The notes: generated by a model from the sequence alone, not told the origin. Shown: positions 15,361-29,075, counted from the first letter of the stretch. The stretch: 64,000 bases of DNA from Scylla paramamosain (GCF_035594125.1 NC_087151.1:22835069-22899068); one strand, 5' to 3'. Program-made: numbers and translations.

Positions 15361-17135
15361 TTATTTATTTTTTTCGTGTAGGAGAGACACGGGCCGAAAA
15401 ACAACAATAATCCAATAAAAAAAAAAAAAAAACAATAAAAAAAGCCCACTGGGATGCCAGTCCCAGAAAAAGGGTCCAGAGCAGTAGTCAAAAACTGAAG
15501 GATAAGTGTCTTCAACCTCACCCTTGAAGGAATTCGTCATAGGAAGATGGAAATGCAGAAGCAGGCAGGGAGTTCCAGAATTTACCAGAGAAAGGGATGA
15601 ATGACTGAGAATCCTGGTTAACTTTTGCATTAGAGAGGTGGACAGAATTGGGGTGGGAGAAAGAAGAAAGTCCTTTGTAGTGAGTCCGCAGGAGGAGGGG
15701 AGGCACACAGTTAGCAAGATCAGAAGAGCAGTTAGCATGAAAATACCGGTAGAAGATAGTTAGAGATGCAACATTGCAGCGATGAGAGAGAGGCTGAAGA
15801 CAATCAGCTGGAGAAGAGGAGGTGATGAGACGAAAAGCTTTTGATTCCACCCTGTCTAGAAGAGCAGTATGAGTGGAACCCTCTCAGACATGTGAAGCAT
15901 ACTTCATACATGGACGGATAAGGCCCTTGTACAGAGTTAGCAGCAGGGGGGGGGTGTTAGAAAAACTGGCGAAGACGTCTCAGAACACCTAACTTTATAG
16001 AAGCTGTTTTAGCTAGAGATGAGGTGTGAGGTTTCCACTTCAGATTATAAGTAAAGGACAGAGCGAGGATGCTCAGTGTAGAAAAGGGGAACAGTTGAGT
16101 GTCATTGAGGAAGAGGGGATAGTTGTCTAGAAGGTTGTGTCAAGTTCATAAATGGAGGAACTGGGTTTTTGAGGCACGGAAAAATACCAAATTTGCTCTG
16201 CCCCAATCAGAAATTTTAGAAAGATCAGAAGTCGGGCGTTATGTGGCTTCCTTCCATGAAATGTTTACTTCTGAAGTCTATGAAAAGACGTGGAAAAGTG
16301 CAGGATGTTATCATCAGCATAGAAGTGAATAGGACAAGAAGTTTGGTCTAGAAGGTCATTGATGAATAATAAGAAGAGAGTGGGTGACAGGAAAGTATCC
16401 TGAAGAACACCACTGTTAATAGATTTAGAAGAACAGCTTTGTGCCAGACTCTATCAAAAGCTTTTGATATATCCAAGGCAACAGCAAAAGTTTCTTCCTG
16501 TTGAGGATAGATTCAAAATCTTTAGATAGGCACGACGGTAGTCTGTGGGATTAGAACAGTCACCCTTTTTAGGAACAGGTTGAATGTAGGCAAACTTCCA
16601 GCAAGAAGGAAAGGTAGATGTTGATAGACCGAGCTGAAAGAGTTTGAATAAGCAAGGTGCAAGCACGGAGGCACAGTTTCGGAGAGCAATAGGAGGGACC
16701 CCATCAGGTCCATAAGCCTTCAGAGCATTTAGGCCAGCATGGAAAGCATCATTGCTAAGAATTTTAATAGGTAGCATGAAGTAGTCAGAGGGTGGAGGAA
16801 AGGGAGGAACAAGCCTTGAATCGTCCAAGGTAGAGTTTTTAGCAAAGGTTTAAGCGAAGAGTTGAGCTTTAGAGATAGATGTGATAGCAGAGGTGCCATC
16901 CGGTTGAAATAAATGAGGGAAAGAAGAAGAAGCAAAGTTATTGGAGATATTTTTGGCTAGGTGCCAGAAGTCACAAGGGGAGTTTGATCTTAAAAAAAGA
17001 TTTTGACACTTTCTGTTAATGAAGGAGTTTTTGGCTAATTGGAGAACAGACTTTGCATGGTTCCGGGAAAAAAAAAAGTGTATGAGATTCTGGTGATGGA
17101 AGGTTTAAGTACCTTTGGTGGTCCACCTCTATATC
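15361..17135 (-). mobile_element. Jockey-like non-LTR retrotransposon on minus strand, truncated and internally deleted
   Basis: Read on the minus strand it runs from GAGGTGGACCACCAAAGG (about 17,135) to an A/T-rich 3' end at 15,361-15,440, matching the LINE copy at 22.3-24 kb. It has internal deletions, including part of the RT core near 16,380-16,450. It marks the point where left-type satellite changes to right-type. Confidence 0.9.
15518..16935 (-). pseudogene. LINE ORF2 remnant (RT N-terminal part and C-terminal domain)
   Basis: On the minus strand, about 16,935-16,454 encodes the region before and at the start of RT (FHAGLNALKAYGPDGVPP, FPSCWKFAYIQPVPKKGD). The stretch 15,850-15,518 encodes the C-terminal domain (MESKAFRLITSSSPADCLQP; YRYFHANCSSDLANCVPP). 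The RT core between them is scrambled: the YADD region is not readable in frame and reads only as text resembling TCCTATTCACTTCTATGCTG. It is inactive. Confidence 0.87.
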
Positions 17136-18604
<1,469 letters not shown>

Positions 18605-18975
18605 GAGAGACGTAGGTTAAGAGGGGACCTGATAGAAGTCTTTAAGTGGTATTAGGGTTATAACAAGGGAGATGTAAGCAAAATTCTTAGGATCAGCAAC
18701 CAGGGTAGAACAAGAAATAACGGGTTCAAGCTTGAAAAATTTAGGTTTAGGAAGGAGATAGGAAAAAATTGGTTCTCAAATAGAGTGGTAGATGAGTGGA
18801 ACGGACTCAGTAATCATGTAGTTAGTGCTAGGACACTAGAGAGCTTTAAGAGAAGATTAGACAAGTTTATGGATGGGGATAACAGATGGAAATAGGTAGG
18901 AGTGTTTCATACAGGGACTGCCACGTGTAAGCTTGGTCGCTTCTTGCAGCTTCCCTTATTTCTTATGTTCTTACG
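18605..18975 (+). mobile_element. 3' end of a second LINE family (CR1/L2-like)
   Basis: This unique block within satellite is unrelated to the other LINE copies. It holds the last ~95 codons of an RT-type ORF and a short 3' UTR ending TTCTTATGTTCTTACG, a short-repeat 3' end of the kind CR1/L2-group elements carry. Satellite flanks both sides (GAGAAACAAA before, GCATTACCAAAAAACG after). The family assignment is from general knowledge of such tails and is tentative. Confidence 0.72.
18611..18895 (+). pseudogene. C-terminal end of LINE reverse transcriptase ORF (second family)
   Basis: Ninety-five codons in one frame with a single internal stop (TAG after VFKWY) ending at TAG 18,893-18,895. Recognisable strings are RRLRGDLIEVFKWY, NGFKLEKFRFRKEIGKNW, FSNRVVDEWNGLSNHVV and LESFKRRLDKFMDGDNRW, the typical end of CR1/L2-like RT proteins found across animals. 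The catalytic RT core is not present, so this is a 5'-truncated copy. It is too broken by the stop to show as a long open frame. Confidence 0.75.
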
Positions 18976-21005
18976 TTAAAAGAGCATTACCAAAAAACGT
19001 AAACTTTGAGTGTATTTCACATTGTCAAGTACCAAAAAACTAAAATGCATGCAAAGCACCCCATATGAGGAAAGGGAACAGAATTTCCAGAAACGTGTAT
19101 TTTGAGTTTTAATAAGCGTGCTAGGCATCTAATAGATGTAAAAATAAATAAACAAATAAATAAATAAATAAATGGAAAACACCCCATATGGGAAAACAAA
19201 ACAATATTCTAACCTACTTATGTACCAAAACGCTGAAAAACATGCAAAACTTTTTATGGAGAAACATTATAACTTTACCAAATACATATATTTTCAATGT
19301 TTTTGAGCTTGCTACGTGCAAAAATTACAAAATGCATGAAAACCACTCTATATGGTGAAACGAGAACAAGAAACGTGTATTCTGAGAGTTTTGAGCCTCT
19401 TAGTTATCAAAATGGTAAAACGCTTGAATAGCACTTTATATCGAGAAACAATAACATTACAAAAAACGTGCATTTTGAGTGTTTTCCCATTATTAGGTAC
19501 CAAAACGCCAAAATGCTTGCAAAGCCGACTAAATGAAGTAACAAACAAATTTACAAAAAAGTGTCTTTTGAATGCAAAAACACAATTTATGGAGAAACGG
19601 AGTAACAATACCAAAAACAAGTATTTTTGCGTGTGTTTCAGCTTGTTAGGTACAAAAACTCCAAAATGCATCCAAAATATCTTGTAAGAGGAAACGAAAA
19701 GACATTACGAGAAACGTGTATTATGGGTGTTTTTGAGCTACATAGGTATCTAAACAATGAAACTGATAGCATTCTATATGGAGAAACACAATACCATGAC
19801 CAAATACGTGCATTTTGAGTATATTTCACGGGTATCAAGACCCTAAAATGCATACAAAGGATCCTGTATGGGAAAAGGAAACGAGATTTTCAGAAACATG
19901 TCTTTAGAGGGTTTTATGAGCGTTCTAGGCACCAAAACGATAAAAAAAAAAAATTATGGAGAGCATCGTATATGGTAAAAGAAAACAATATTACCGAAAA
20001 CGTCTATTTTTAATGTTTTTAAACTAGATATATACGAAAACGCTGTAAACCATGTAAAAAAATTCATGAAGAAACAGCATAACTTTACAAAAAACGTGTA
20101 TTTCTAGTGTTTTTGAGCATGTTACGTAGAAAAATGCATGGAAGCTACTTATAGCGGGAAACGAAACGATATTCCAAGAAACATATCTTTTGCGTGTTTT
20201 TATGCATGTTATGCACCAAAACGCAAAAAAAAAAGAAAATAACGCAAAAATGCATGCAAAATACCCTATATGAGTAAACAAAAAACATATTACAAGAAAA
20301 GTATATTATAAGCGTTTTCGAGCTTTTTTATTACCAAACCCCTAAAACTCTCTATATGGAGAGAGAAAAAAAAAACATTACTAGAAACTTGTATCTTGTG
20401 TGAATTCGCAATGATAGATGCCAAAACACCTTATGTGTGCAGAGGAAACGAGATTTCCAGGAACGTGTCTTTTTCGTGTTTTATGAGCGTACTAGGCACC
20501 AAAACACTAAAAAGCATGAAAAGCATCCTATGTGGGAAAACAAAACAACATTACCAAAAACGTCCCTTTTCAGTGTTTTTAAGCTGTTTATGTACCAGAA
20601 CACTAAAATGCATGCAAAACACCTTTTATGGAAAAACTAAAAAAAACATTACTCAAAACAAATATTTTGAGTGTTTCGGATTTTCGTACGTAGAAAAATG
20701 TCGAAATGCAAGGAAGGTACCCTGTATGGAGAAACGAAAAGACGTTACGAGAAACATGTACTGTGAGTGTTTTTGAACTTAAGAATCAAAACGCTAAAAT
20801 GTATGAATGGCTCTTTATACTCGTATGGAGAAACAGAGCATTACCAAAAACGTGAATTTTAAATATTTTTCACATTATTAGGCACAAAAACGCCAAAATG
20901 CATGTAAAACCTCCTCTATGGGAAAAAGATGCGACATAGCAAAAAACAAGTCTTTTGAGTGTTTTTTCAGTCTTAGGCATAAAAAAAGCATGGAATTCAT
21001 CCTGT
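18976..21005 (+). repeat. Satellite block, right-type 5-monomer unit
   Basis: The five-variant cycle continues (CACATTGTCAAGTACC at about 19,017; GAGCGTGCTAGG-like text at about 19,105; CTACTTATGTACC at about 19,206; GAGCTTGCTACGTGC at about 19,303; GAGCCTCTTAGTTATC at about 19,392). An (AAAT)n run lies at about 19,140-19,173. I see no gene here. Confidence 0.85.
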
Positions 21006-21257
21006 ATGGGTATAGGAGGGGGAAGTAGACACCTTCCGAAACGATAATTACTCCCAGTGAGGTCTAAAGCACTGTTCAGGGGGTGCTGTGAACTTATCAT
21101 TAAACCCAGCTGTGACCTCACTGAACGTTTCCCTTTGTGTCTCACAACACAGGGGGGCAGTCACAGCCTGCCCTCTAAAGACAACTCTCTTCCTCCACAC
21201 AAAACTACAAGCACCTAATAACACACACAACCTTCACTCAAAAATTTTAAAATCATC

Positions 21258-21989
21258 ATGGCGACTCCTACACCAGACTCGGAGTCCCCATCTGGAGAGG
21301 GGACCATAAATGTCCCTAGGTCGGACTGCCTTTCTGTCGACGACCCTAAGTGTCTTGACACCCCCCTCAACTTTTTCTTCATTAACTTCTGCAACATTCG
21401 CGGTCTAAGATCTAATTTTCAATCTGTAGAACACCACCTCTCCTCTTCTAAACCTCATCTTCTGTTCCTCACTGAAACTGAGGTGTCTGAGGGAATTGAC
21501 AGTAGCCTCTTTTCTGTTCCCTCCTACTTTCTCTATCCTCATTTTCGATCCAAAGCTGGATGCTGCGTTTATGTGCGCAATGACTTAACCTGCTCTCGTG
21601 CCCACGCTCTTGAATCTTCCGAGTTATCCACCATCTGGCTACGACTACAGAGTCACTCTCATACTAAATTTATCTGTGCTGTATACCTCTCACCTAACTC
21701 CTCTGACTATAAGAAATTCTTTGACAACTTAACTTCCAAAGTGGAGCACAATCTGATCCTTTTCCCTCTTGCAGAGATATCCATTCTTGGAGACTTTAAT
21801 GTTCACCACCAGCTTTGGCTTTCCTCTATCTTCACTGACCATCCTGGTGAACTAGCCTACAACTTTGCTATCCTCCATGACATAGAGCAATTGGTGCAAC
21901 ACCCTACTCGTATTCCTGACCGTCTTGGAGATACGCCCAAAATTCTTGACCTTTTCCTGACCTTATGCTTATGCTGTCACCCTTCCTGA
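21258..21989 (+). CDS. LINE ORF2 N-terminus: APE-type endonuclease domain, intact frame
   Basis: 243 codons open from ATG 21,258 (context ATCATCATGG). After a short variable leader the apurinic-endonuclease-like domain follows: [12 protein letters not shown] (about residues 38-50), [11 protein letters not shown] (the conserved TE pair), [20 protein letters not shown] (the GDFN box near residue 177) and [16 protein letters not shown] followed by LDLFLT near the end. This enzyme nicks target DNA to start reverse transcription. The frame is lost just after LDLFLT at a local duplication, so the RT part is not translated with it. It is the best-preserved endonuclease in the window. Confidence 0.88.
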   Translation: MATPTPDSESPSGEGTINVPRSDCLSVDDPKCLDTPLNFFFINFCNIRGLRSNFQSVEHHLSSSKPHLLFLTETEVSEGIDSSLFSVPSYFLYPHFRSKAGCCVYVRNDLTCSRAHALESSELSTIWLRLQSHSHTKFICAVYLSPNSSDYKKFFDNLTSKVEHNLILFPLAEISILGDFNVHHQLWLSSIFTDHPGELAYNFAILHDIEQLVQHPTRIPDRLGDTPKILDLFLTLCLCCHPS

Positions 21990-22217
21990 TTCTTCTGCCT
22001 ATGCTGTCACCCTATCTTCTCCGTTGGGCTCCTCCGATCACAATCTCATATCTTTATCTTGTCCTATCACTCCAATCCCTCCACATGATTCCCCTAAGCG
22101 AAGGTGCCTCTGGCGTTTTGCCTCTGCTAGTTAGGGGGACTTGAGGAGGTATTTTGCTGATTTTCCTTGGAATGACTACTGCTTCCGTGTCAGAGACCCG
22201 TTTTTGTGTGCTGAGGT

Positions 22218-23930
22218 TTGTGTACAGAGGTGATAGTGTCTGGCATGGAGGCATACATTTCTCACTCTTTTTCTCATCCTAAACCTTCTAAACCTTGGTT
22301 TAACACAGCTTGTTTTCATGCTATACATGATAGAGAGGTGGCCCACAAAAGGTACTTAAGCCTTTCATCACCAAAATCTCATGCACTTTATATTTCTGCC
22401 CGGAACCGTGCCAAGTCTGTTCTCCAACTAACCAAAAACTCCTTCATTAACAGAAAATGTCAAAACCTTTCAAGATCTAACTCCCCTCGTGATTTCTGGC
22501 ATCTAGCCAAAAATATCTCCAATAACTTTGCTTACTCTTCTTTCCCTACTCTATTTCAACCAGATGGCACCACTGCTATCACATCTATTTCTAAAGCTGA
22601 ACTCTTTGCTCAAACCTTTGCTAAAAACTCAACCTTGGACGATTCTGGGCTTGTTCCTCCCTCTCCTCCACCCTCTGACTACTTCATGCCATGTATTAAA
22701 ATTCTTCGCAACGATGTTTTCCATGCCCTCGCTGGCCTAAATCCTCGGAAGGCTTATGGACCTGATGGGGTCCCTCCTATTGTTCTCCGAAACTGTGCCT
22801 CCGTGCTTGCACCTTGCCTAGTCAAACTCTTTCAGCTCTGTCTGTCAATATCTACCTTTCCTTCTTGCTGAAAGTTTGCCTACATTCAACCTGTTCCTAA
22901 AAAGGGTGACCGTTCTAATCCCTCAAACTACCGTCCTATTGCTTTAATTTCCCCCCTATCTAAAGTTTTTTAATCTATCCTCAACAGGAAGATTCTTAAA
23001 CATCTATCACTTCACAACCTTCTATCTGATCACCAGTGTGGGTTCCGTCAAGGGCGCTCTACTGGCTTTCCTTACTGAGTCTTGCTCATCCTCTTTTAAA
23101 GATTTTGGAGAAACTTTTGCTGTTGCCTTGGACATATGAAAAGCTTTTGATATAGTCTGGCACAAAGCTTTGATTTCCAAACTACCCTCCTACGGTTTCT
23201 ATCCTTCTCTCTGTAACTTCATCTCAAGTTTCCTTTCTGACCGTTCTATTGCTTCCGTGGTAGACGGTCACTGTTCTTCTCCTAGATCTATTAACAGTGG
23301 TGTTCCTCAGGGTTCTGTCCTGTCACCCACTCTCTTCTTATTATTCATTAATGATCTTCTAAACCAAACTTATTGTCCTATCCAGTCCTACGCTGATGAT
23401 ACCACCCTGCACTTTTCCACGTCTTTTCATAGAATTTCAAGAATTTCTGATTGGGGCAGAGCAAACTTGGTATTATTCAATGCCTCAAAAACTCAATTCC
23501 TCCATCTATCAATTCGACACAACCTTCCAGACAACTATCCCCTCTTCTTCAATGACACTCAACTGTCCCCATCTTCTACACTGAACATCCTCGGTCTGTC
23601 CTTTACTTATAATCTGAACTGGAAACTTTACATCTCATCTCTTGCTAAAACAGCTTCTATGAAGTTAGGTGCTCTGAGACGTCTCACCCCCCCCAGCTGC
23701 TAACTCTGTACAAAGGCCTTATCCATCCATGTATGGAGTATGCTTCACATGTCTGGGGGGGTTCCACTCATACTGCTCTTCTAGACAGGGTGGAATCAAA
23801 AGCTTTTCGTCTCATCAACTCCTCTCCTCTAACTGACTGTCTTCAGCCTCTCTCTCACCGGCGCAATGTTGCATCTCTAGCTGTCTTCTACCGCTATTTT
23901 CATGCTAACTGCTCTTCTTTTTTTTATTAG
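22218..23930 (+). pseudogene. LINE ORF2 remnant: linker, reverse transcriptase, C-terminal domain
   Basis: Continues the LINE ORF in pieces. An open block of 217 codons (22,218-22,871) covers the region before RT and RT motif 0/1 (LNPRKAYGPDGVPPIVLRN). It stops at TGA 22,869, where the other copies have Trp in FPSCWK. A second stop (TAA) lies about 100 bases on in SKVF. A third block (23,170-23,703) carries the RT core: SSFLSDRSIASVVDGH, GVPQGSVLSPT and SYADDTTLHF. A last block (23,733-23,930) is the C-terminal domain, cut short by a deletion. No full enzyme can be made, although the catalytic YADD is intact. Confidence 0.9.
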
Positions 23931-23965
23931 ATTTTTGTTGCCCTTGGCCAGTGTCCTTCCTATAT

Positions 23966-25435
23966 AAAAAAAAAAATATATATATATAGCAAAAAAAAAT
24001 TTTTTTTTTTTTTTCAGTTTTTGAACTTCTTATGTAACAAAACGTAAATGGCATACAAAACTCACTTTATGTAACGGTAAAATGCATGCAAAGTACCACA
24101 TGTGGAAACAAAAAGACATTACGAGAGACACGTATTACTGCTAAGATAGTTTTTGAGCTCCTTAGGTAACAAAACGCTAAAAGGCACGAATAATATGTTA
24201 TATTGAGAAACATAACCACTTTACCAAACACGTGTATTTTGATTGTGTTTAACATTGTTAGGTACTAAAAAGCAAAAAAATGCATGCAAAGCACCCTCTA
24301 TGGGGAAAGGAAACTAGATTTCAAGAAACAAAACTTTTAAGTGTAAGCGTGTAAGGCACCAAAACGCTAAAAAAAAACCATCTAAAACACCCTATGTGGA
24401 AAGAAAAAGAAAATTACCAAAATAGTGTATTTTCAGTGTTTTTGAGCTACTTACGTACCAAACCGCTAAAACGCATGCTGATCACTCTATATAGAGTAAT
24501 ACAATAACATTACCAAAAACAGGTATTTTGTATGTTTTTTTTTTTTTTAGTTTGTTATGTACAAAAACGTCAAAAACGTACTTCTATATGAGGAACCGAA
24601 AAGATATTACAAGAAACGTCCATTATGAGTGTTTTTGAGCTTTTTAGGTACTAAAACACGAAAACGCATGAATAACACTCTATATGTAAAAAAAATAATA
24701 ATAAAAGGAAAACAAAACATTACCAGAACAGTGTAATTTAAGTGTATTTCACTTTGTTAGATACCAAAATGCCGAAATGCATGCAAAGAACACGTTTTTT
24801 GGTCATGTTCTGTTTCTTTTTATAGAGTGTTGTTCATGCGTTTTAGCCTTTTGATACCTAAGAAGCTCTAAAACACTTTTAATACACCTTTCTCGTGATG
24901 TGTTTTCGTTGTCCTATCTAAGGTACTTTCTATGCATTTTTGGCGTTTATCTATGTAACAATCTCAACAGAAATAATATTCTTTTTTTTTCATAGAGGGC
25001 GTTTTACATGCATTTTAGCATTTTGGTATGTAAGGCGTTAAAAAAAAAAAAAAACTAAAAAGACACTTTCTTGGTATTTTTTCCCCTATATTCGGTGTTT
25101 TCCATGTTATTTTTTCAGCATTTCAGCATTTCAACCTGCTCATAAACACTCAAAAGATACGTCTTTTTTGGGGGGGAGGGATATCTTGTATATTTACCCC
25201 TTATAGGATGCTTTGCAAAACACCCTTTATAGAGGGACACAATAACTTTACCAAAAACGTGTATTTTCAGTGTTTATGAGCTTGTTACGTACGAAACCGC
25301 TACAAAAGAACAATACGAGAGCCGTGTATTTTGAGTGTTCTTGAGTTTCTTAGGAACCAAAACGCTAAAACGTGTAAATAGCACTATGTGGAGAAACAGA
25401 ACAACATTACAAAAAATATGTATTTTTAGTGTTCT
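23966..25435 (+). repeat. Satellite segment, right type, first copy of a tandem segmental duplication
   Basis: Right-type monomers, nearly the same in sequence and order as 26,486-27,905 (shared rare strings: GTACCACATGTGGAAAC and TATTACTGCTA). Together with LINE sequence from about 23,274 it forms the first copy of a duplicated unit. It contains an inverted segment (24,794-25,205). The right edge is an abrupt join of TTTTTAGTG to LINE text TTCTTCTCCTAGATC. Confidence 0.88.
24794..25205 (-). repeat. Inverted satellite segment, about 4 monomers
   Basis: Monomers read on the minus strand. The left junction is a foldback, AGAACA...TGTTCT, around CGTTTTTTGGTCA; the right junction is the palindrome TTTGCAAA. 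The same inversion with the same junctions recurs at 27,290-27,692, so it predates the duplication. Confidence 0.85.
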
Positions 25436-26390
25436 TCTCCTAGATCTATTAACAGTGGTGTTCCTCAGGGTTCTGTCCTGTCACCCATTCTCTTCTTATT
25501 ATTCATTAATGATCTTCTAAACCAAACTTCTTGTCCTATCCATTATTACGCTGATGATACCACCCTGCACTTTTCCATGTCTTTTCATAGACGTCCAACC
25601 CTTCAGGAGGTAAACATATCACGCAGGGAAGCCACAGAACGCCTGACTTCTGATCTTTCAAGAATTTCTGATTGGGGCAGAGCAAACTTGGTATTATTCA
25701 ATGCCTCAAAAACTCAATTCCTCCATCTATCAATTCGACACAACATTCCAGACAACTATCCCCTCCTCTTCAATGACACTCAACTATCCCCCTCTTCTAC
25801 ACTGAACATCCTCGGTCTGTCCTTTACTTATAATCTGAACTGGAAACTTCACATCTCATCTCTAGCTAAAACGGCTTCTATGAAGTTAGGTGCTCTGAGA
25901 CGTCTCCGCCAGTTTTTCTCACTCCCCCAAGCTTCTAACTCTATACAAGGGCCTTATCCATCCATGTATGGAGTATGCTTCACATGTCTGGGGTGGTTCC
26001 ACTCATACTGCTCTTCTAGACAGGGTGGAATCAAAAGCTTTTCGTCTCATCAACTCCTCTCCTCTAACTGACTGTCTTCAGCCTCTCTCTCACCGCCGCA
26101 ATGTTGTATCTCTAGTTGTCTTCTACCGCTATTTTCATGCTAACTGCTCTTCTGATCTTGCTGACTGCATGCCTCCCCTCATTCCGCGGCCTCGCTGCAC
26201 AAGACTTTCTTCTTTCTGTCACCCCTATTCTGTCCACCTCTCTAACGCAAGAGTTAACCAGTATTCTCAATCATTCATCCCTTTCTCTGGTAAACTCTGG
26301 AACTCCCTGCCTGCTTCTGTATTTCCACCTTCCTATGACTTGAATTCGTTCAAGAGGGAGGTTTCAAGACACTTATTCATCAATTTTTGA
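25436..26390 (+). pseudogene. LINE ORF2 remnant: RT core (YADD) and C-terminal domain
   Basis: Starts at the GVPQGSVLSPI motif, with YADD at 25,547-25,558. An open stretch (25,577-26,071) follows, with HRRPTLQEVNISRREATE and [16 protein letters not shown] frameshift near 25,930 moves into the C-terminal domain, which is open to its natural stop at 26,390 (WGGSTHTALLDRVESKAF; FHANCSSDLADCMPP; SGKLWNSLPASVFPP). The N-terminal two thirds are absent. Confidence 0.9.
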
Positions 26391-26485
26391 TCACTGCTTT
26401 GACCCTTTTATGGGACTGGCATTTCAGTGGGCATTTTTTTTATTAGATTTTTGTTGCCCTTGGCCAGTGTCCTTCGTACATAAAA
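25436..26485 (+). mobile_element. Jockey-like LINE, 3' half, within the second duplicated unit
   Basis: The copy begins abruptly at TTCTTCTCCTAGATCTATTA in the RT core and continues to a normal 3' tail (TTGTTGCCCTTGGCCAGTGT, then A14 at about 26,483). Start point and flanks match a tandem duplication of 23,274-25,435 rather than an independent insertion. This copy keeps the 66-bp and ~290-bp segments that the copy at 23.3-23.96 kb has lost. Confidence 0.9.
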
Positions 26486-27289
26486 AAAAAAAAAAACAAT
26501 ATTGCGAAAAAGTTTTTCTTTCAGTTTTTGAACTTCTTATGTACCAAAACGTAAATTCCATACAAAACATTATTTATGTAACGCTAAAATGCATGCAAAG
26601 TACCACATGTGGAAACAAAAAGACATTACGAGAAACATGTATTACTGCTATGAGAGTTTTGAGCTTTTAAGGTAACAAAACGCTAAAAGGCACGAATAGT
26701 ATGTTATATTGAGAAACAGAACCACTTTACCAAACACGTGTATTTTGATTGTATTTAACATTGTTAGGTACTAAAAAGGAAAAATGCATGCAAAGCACCC
26801 TCTATGGGGAAAGGAAACTAGATTTTAAAAAACGAGTCTTTTGAGTGTAAGCGTGTAAGGCACCAAAACACTAAAAAAAATATCTAAAACACCCTATATG
26901 GAAAGAAAAAGAAAATTACCAAAATAGTGTATTTTCAGTGTTTTTGAACTACTTACGTACCAAACCGCTTAAACGCATGCAGATCACTCTATATAGAGGA
27001 AGACAATAACATTACCAAAAACAGGTATTTTGTATGTTTTTTTTTTTTTTTTTTAGCTTTTTATGTACAAAAACGTCAAAAACGTACTTCTATATGAAGA
27101 ACCGAAAAGACATTACAAGAAACGTCCATTATGAGTGTTTTTGAGCTTCTTAGGTACTAAAACAAGAAAACGCATGAGTAATACTCTATATGTAAAAAAA
27201 TAATAAAAGGAAAACAGAACATTACCAGAACCGTGTAATTTAAGAGTATTTCACTTTGTTAGATACCAAAATGCCGAAATGCATTCAAA

Positions 27290-27692
27290 GAACACGTTTT
27301 TTGGTCATGTTCTGTTTCTTTTTATTGAGTGTTGTTCATGCGTTTTAGCATTTTGATACCTATAAAGCTCTAAATACACGTTTCTCGTGATGCGTTTTCG
27401 TTGCCCTATCTAAGGTACTTTCTATGCATTTTGGCGTTTATCTATGTAACATTCTCAACAGAAATAATATTCTATTTTTTTTTATAAAAGGCGTTTTACA
27501 CGCATTTTAGCATTTTGGTATGTAAGGCGTAAAAAAAAAAAAAAAGACACTTTCTTGGTATTTTTTCCCCTATATTGGGTGTTTTCCATGTTTTTTTTTC
27601 ATCATTTCAGCATTTCAACACGCTCATAAACACTCAAAAGATACGTTTTTTTTTCTTTGGTATCTTGTACCCTTACACCTTATAGGATGCTT
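27290..27692 (-). repeat. Inverted satellite segment, second duplicated copy
   Basis: Near-identical to 24,794-25,205 with the same left foldback (GAACACGTTTTTTGGTCATG) and right junction (TTTGCAAAACACC). Confidence 0.84.
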
Positions 27693-28946
27693 TGCAAAAC
27701 ACCTTTTATAGAGGGACACAATAACTTTACCAAAAACGTGTATTTTCAGTGCTTATGAGCTTGTTACGTACGAAACCGCTACAAAAGAACATTACGAGTG
27801 ACGTGTATTTTGAGTGTTTTTGAGCTTCTTAGGCACCAAAACGCTAAAACGTGTAAATAGCACTATGTGGAGAAACAGAACAACATTACAAAAAATATGT
27901 ATTTCTAGTGTTTTTCACATAGCTAGAAAAAAAAATGCCAAAATGCAAGCATAACACCCTCTCTGTTGAAATAAAACGATATTACAAGAAACGTATCTTA
28001 TATTTATTTTTTTGCATGTTAGACAACAAAACGCGAAAAAAGTATGGAAAGCACGTTATATTGGAAAACAAAACATTATCAAAAACGTTCTTTTTCAATG
28101 TTTTTGAGGTACTTACCTACCAAAACGCTAAAACGGATGTAAAACCCTCTTCATTGAGACACAGAGTAACATTACCAAAAACAAGTATTTTGGGTGTTTA
28201 TGGGCTTATTACGTACATAAACGCTAACATGCATGCAAAGTACCCGGTATGGGAAAACGAAAGAACATTACGAGAAACGTGTATAAGCAGTGTTTTTGAG
28301 GTTCTTAGGTACCAAAACGCGAGAATGCGTTGAATAACCCTCTATGTGAAGAATTAGAACATTACCAAAAATGTGTATTTTGAGTGTTTTTTACATTGTT
28401 AGATACCAAACTGACAAAACGCATGCAAAGCACTCTATATAGGAAAACGAAGCGACATTACCAAAAACGTGTTTTTTTTTTTTTTTTAGCGTTTTATGCA
28501 CCAAAACAATAAAAATGCTTGGAAAGGATCCTACAAAACAACATTACAAAAAAAAGGTGTCTTTTGTGTGTTTTTGAGCTTCTTACGTACCAAAACGGTA
28601 AAATTCATGCAAAACACTCATTATGGAGAAACAGAATACCATTACCAAAAATGTGTATTACGATGATTTTTCAGATTGTTAGGTGCAGAAACAGCAAAAT
28701 GCATGCAATGAACCTTATATGATGAAAGATAACAATATTAATTACAATAATATTACATTATTAATACACACGTATTATGAATTATTAAACCTTAGCTAAC
28801 AAAATTCTCAACAGCACTCTATATGTAGAAACATAACAACATTACTAAAAACGTGTGTTATGAGTGTTAGTAGCATTGGTATGTACAAAAACGCGAAAAT
28901 TCATGCAAAGTGTCTCATATGGAATAACGAAAAGGCATTACGAAAA

Positions 28947-29075
<129 letters not shown>

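Larger units (their letters stand above)
21006..23965 (+). mobile_element. Jockey-like non-LTR retrotransposon, nearly full length
   Basis: This is the longest LINE copy in the window and the reference for the others. It has about 250 bp of 5' UTR (21,006-21,257), the endonuclease start with an ATG at 21,258, an RT domain with an intact YADD at 23,389-23,400, and a 3' end reading TTAGATTTTTGTTGCCCTTG then an A-rich tail at about 23,960. Internal defects include a local duplication near 21,960-22,010 (TTATGCTTATGCTGTCACC and a near-repeat), two in-frame stops before the RT core, a deletion of about 66 bp near 23,432 and a loss of about 290 bp near 23,918 that fuses the C-terminal domain to the tail. 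Confidence 0.93.
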
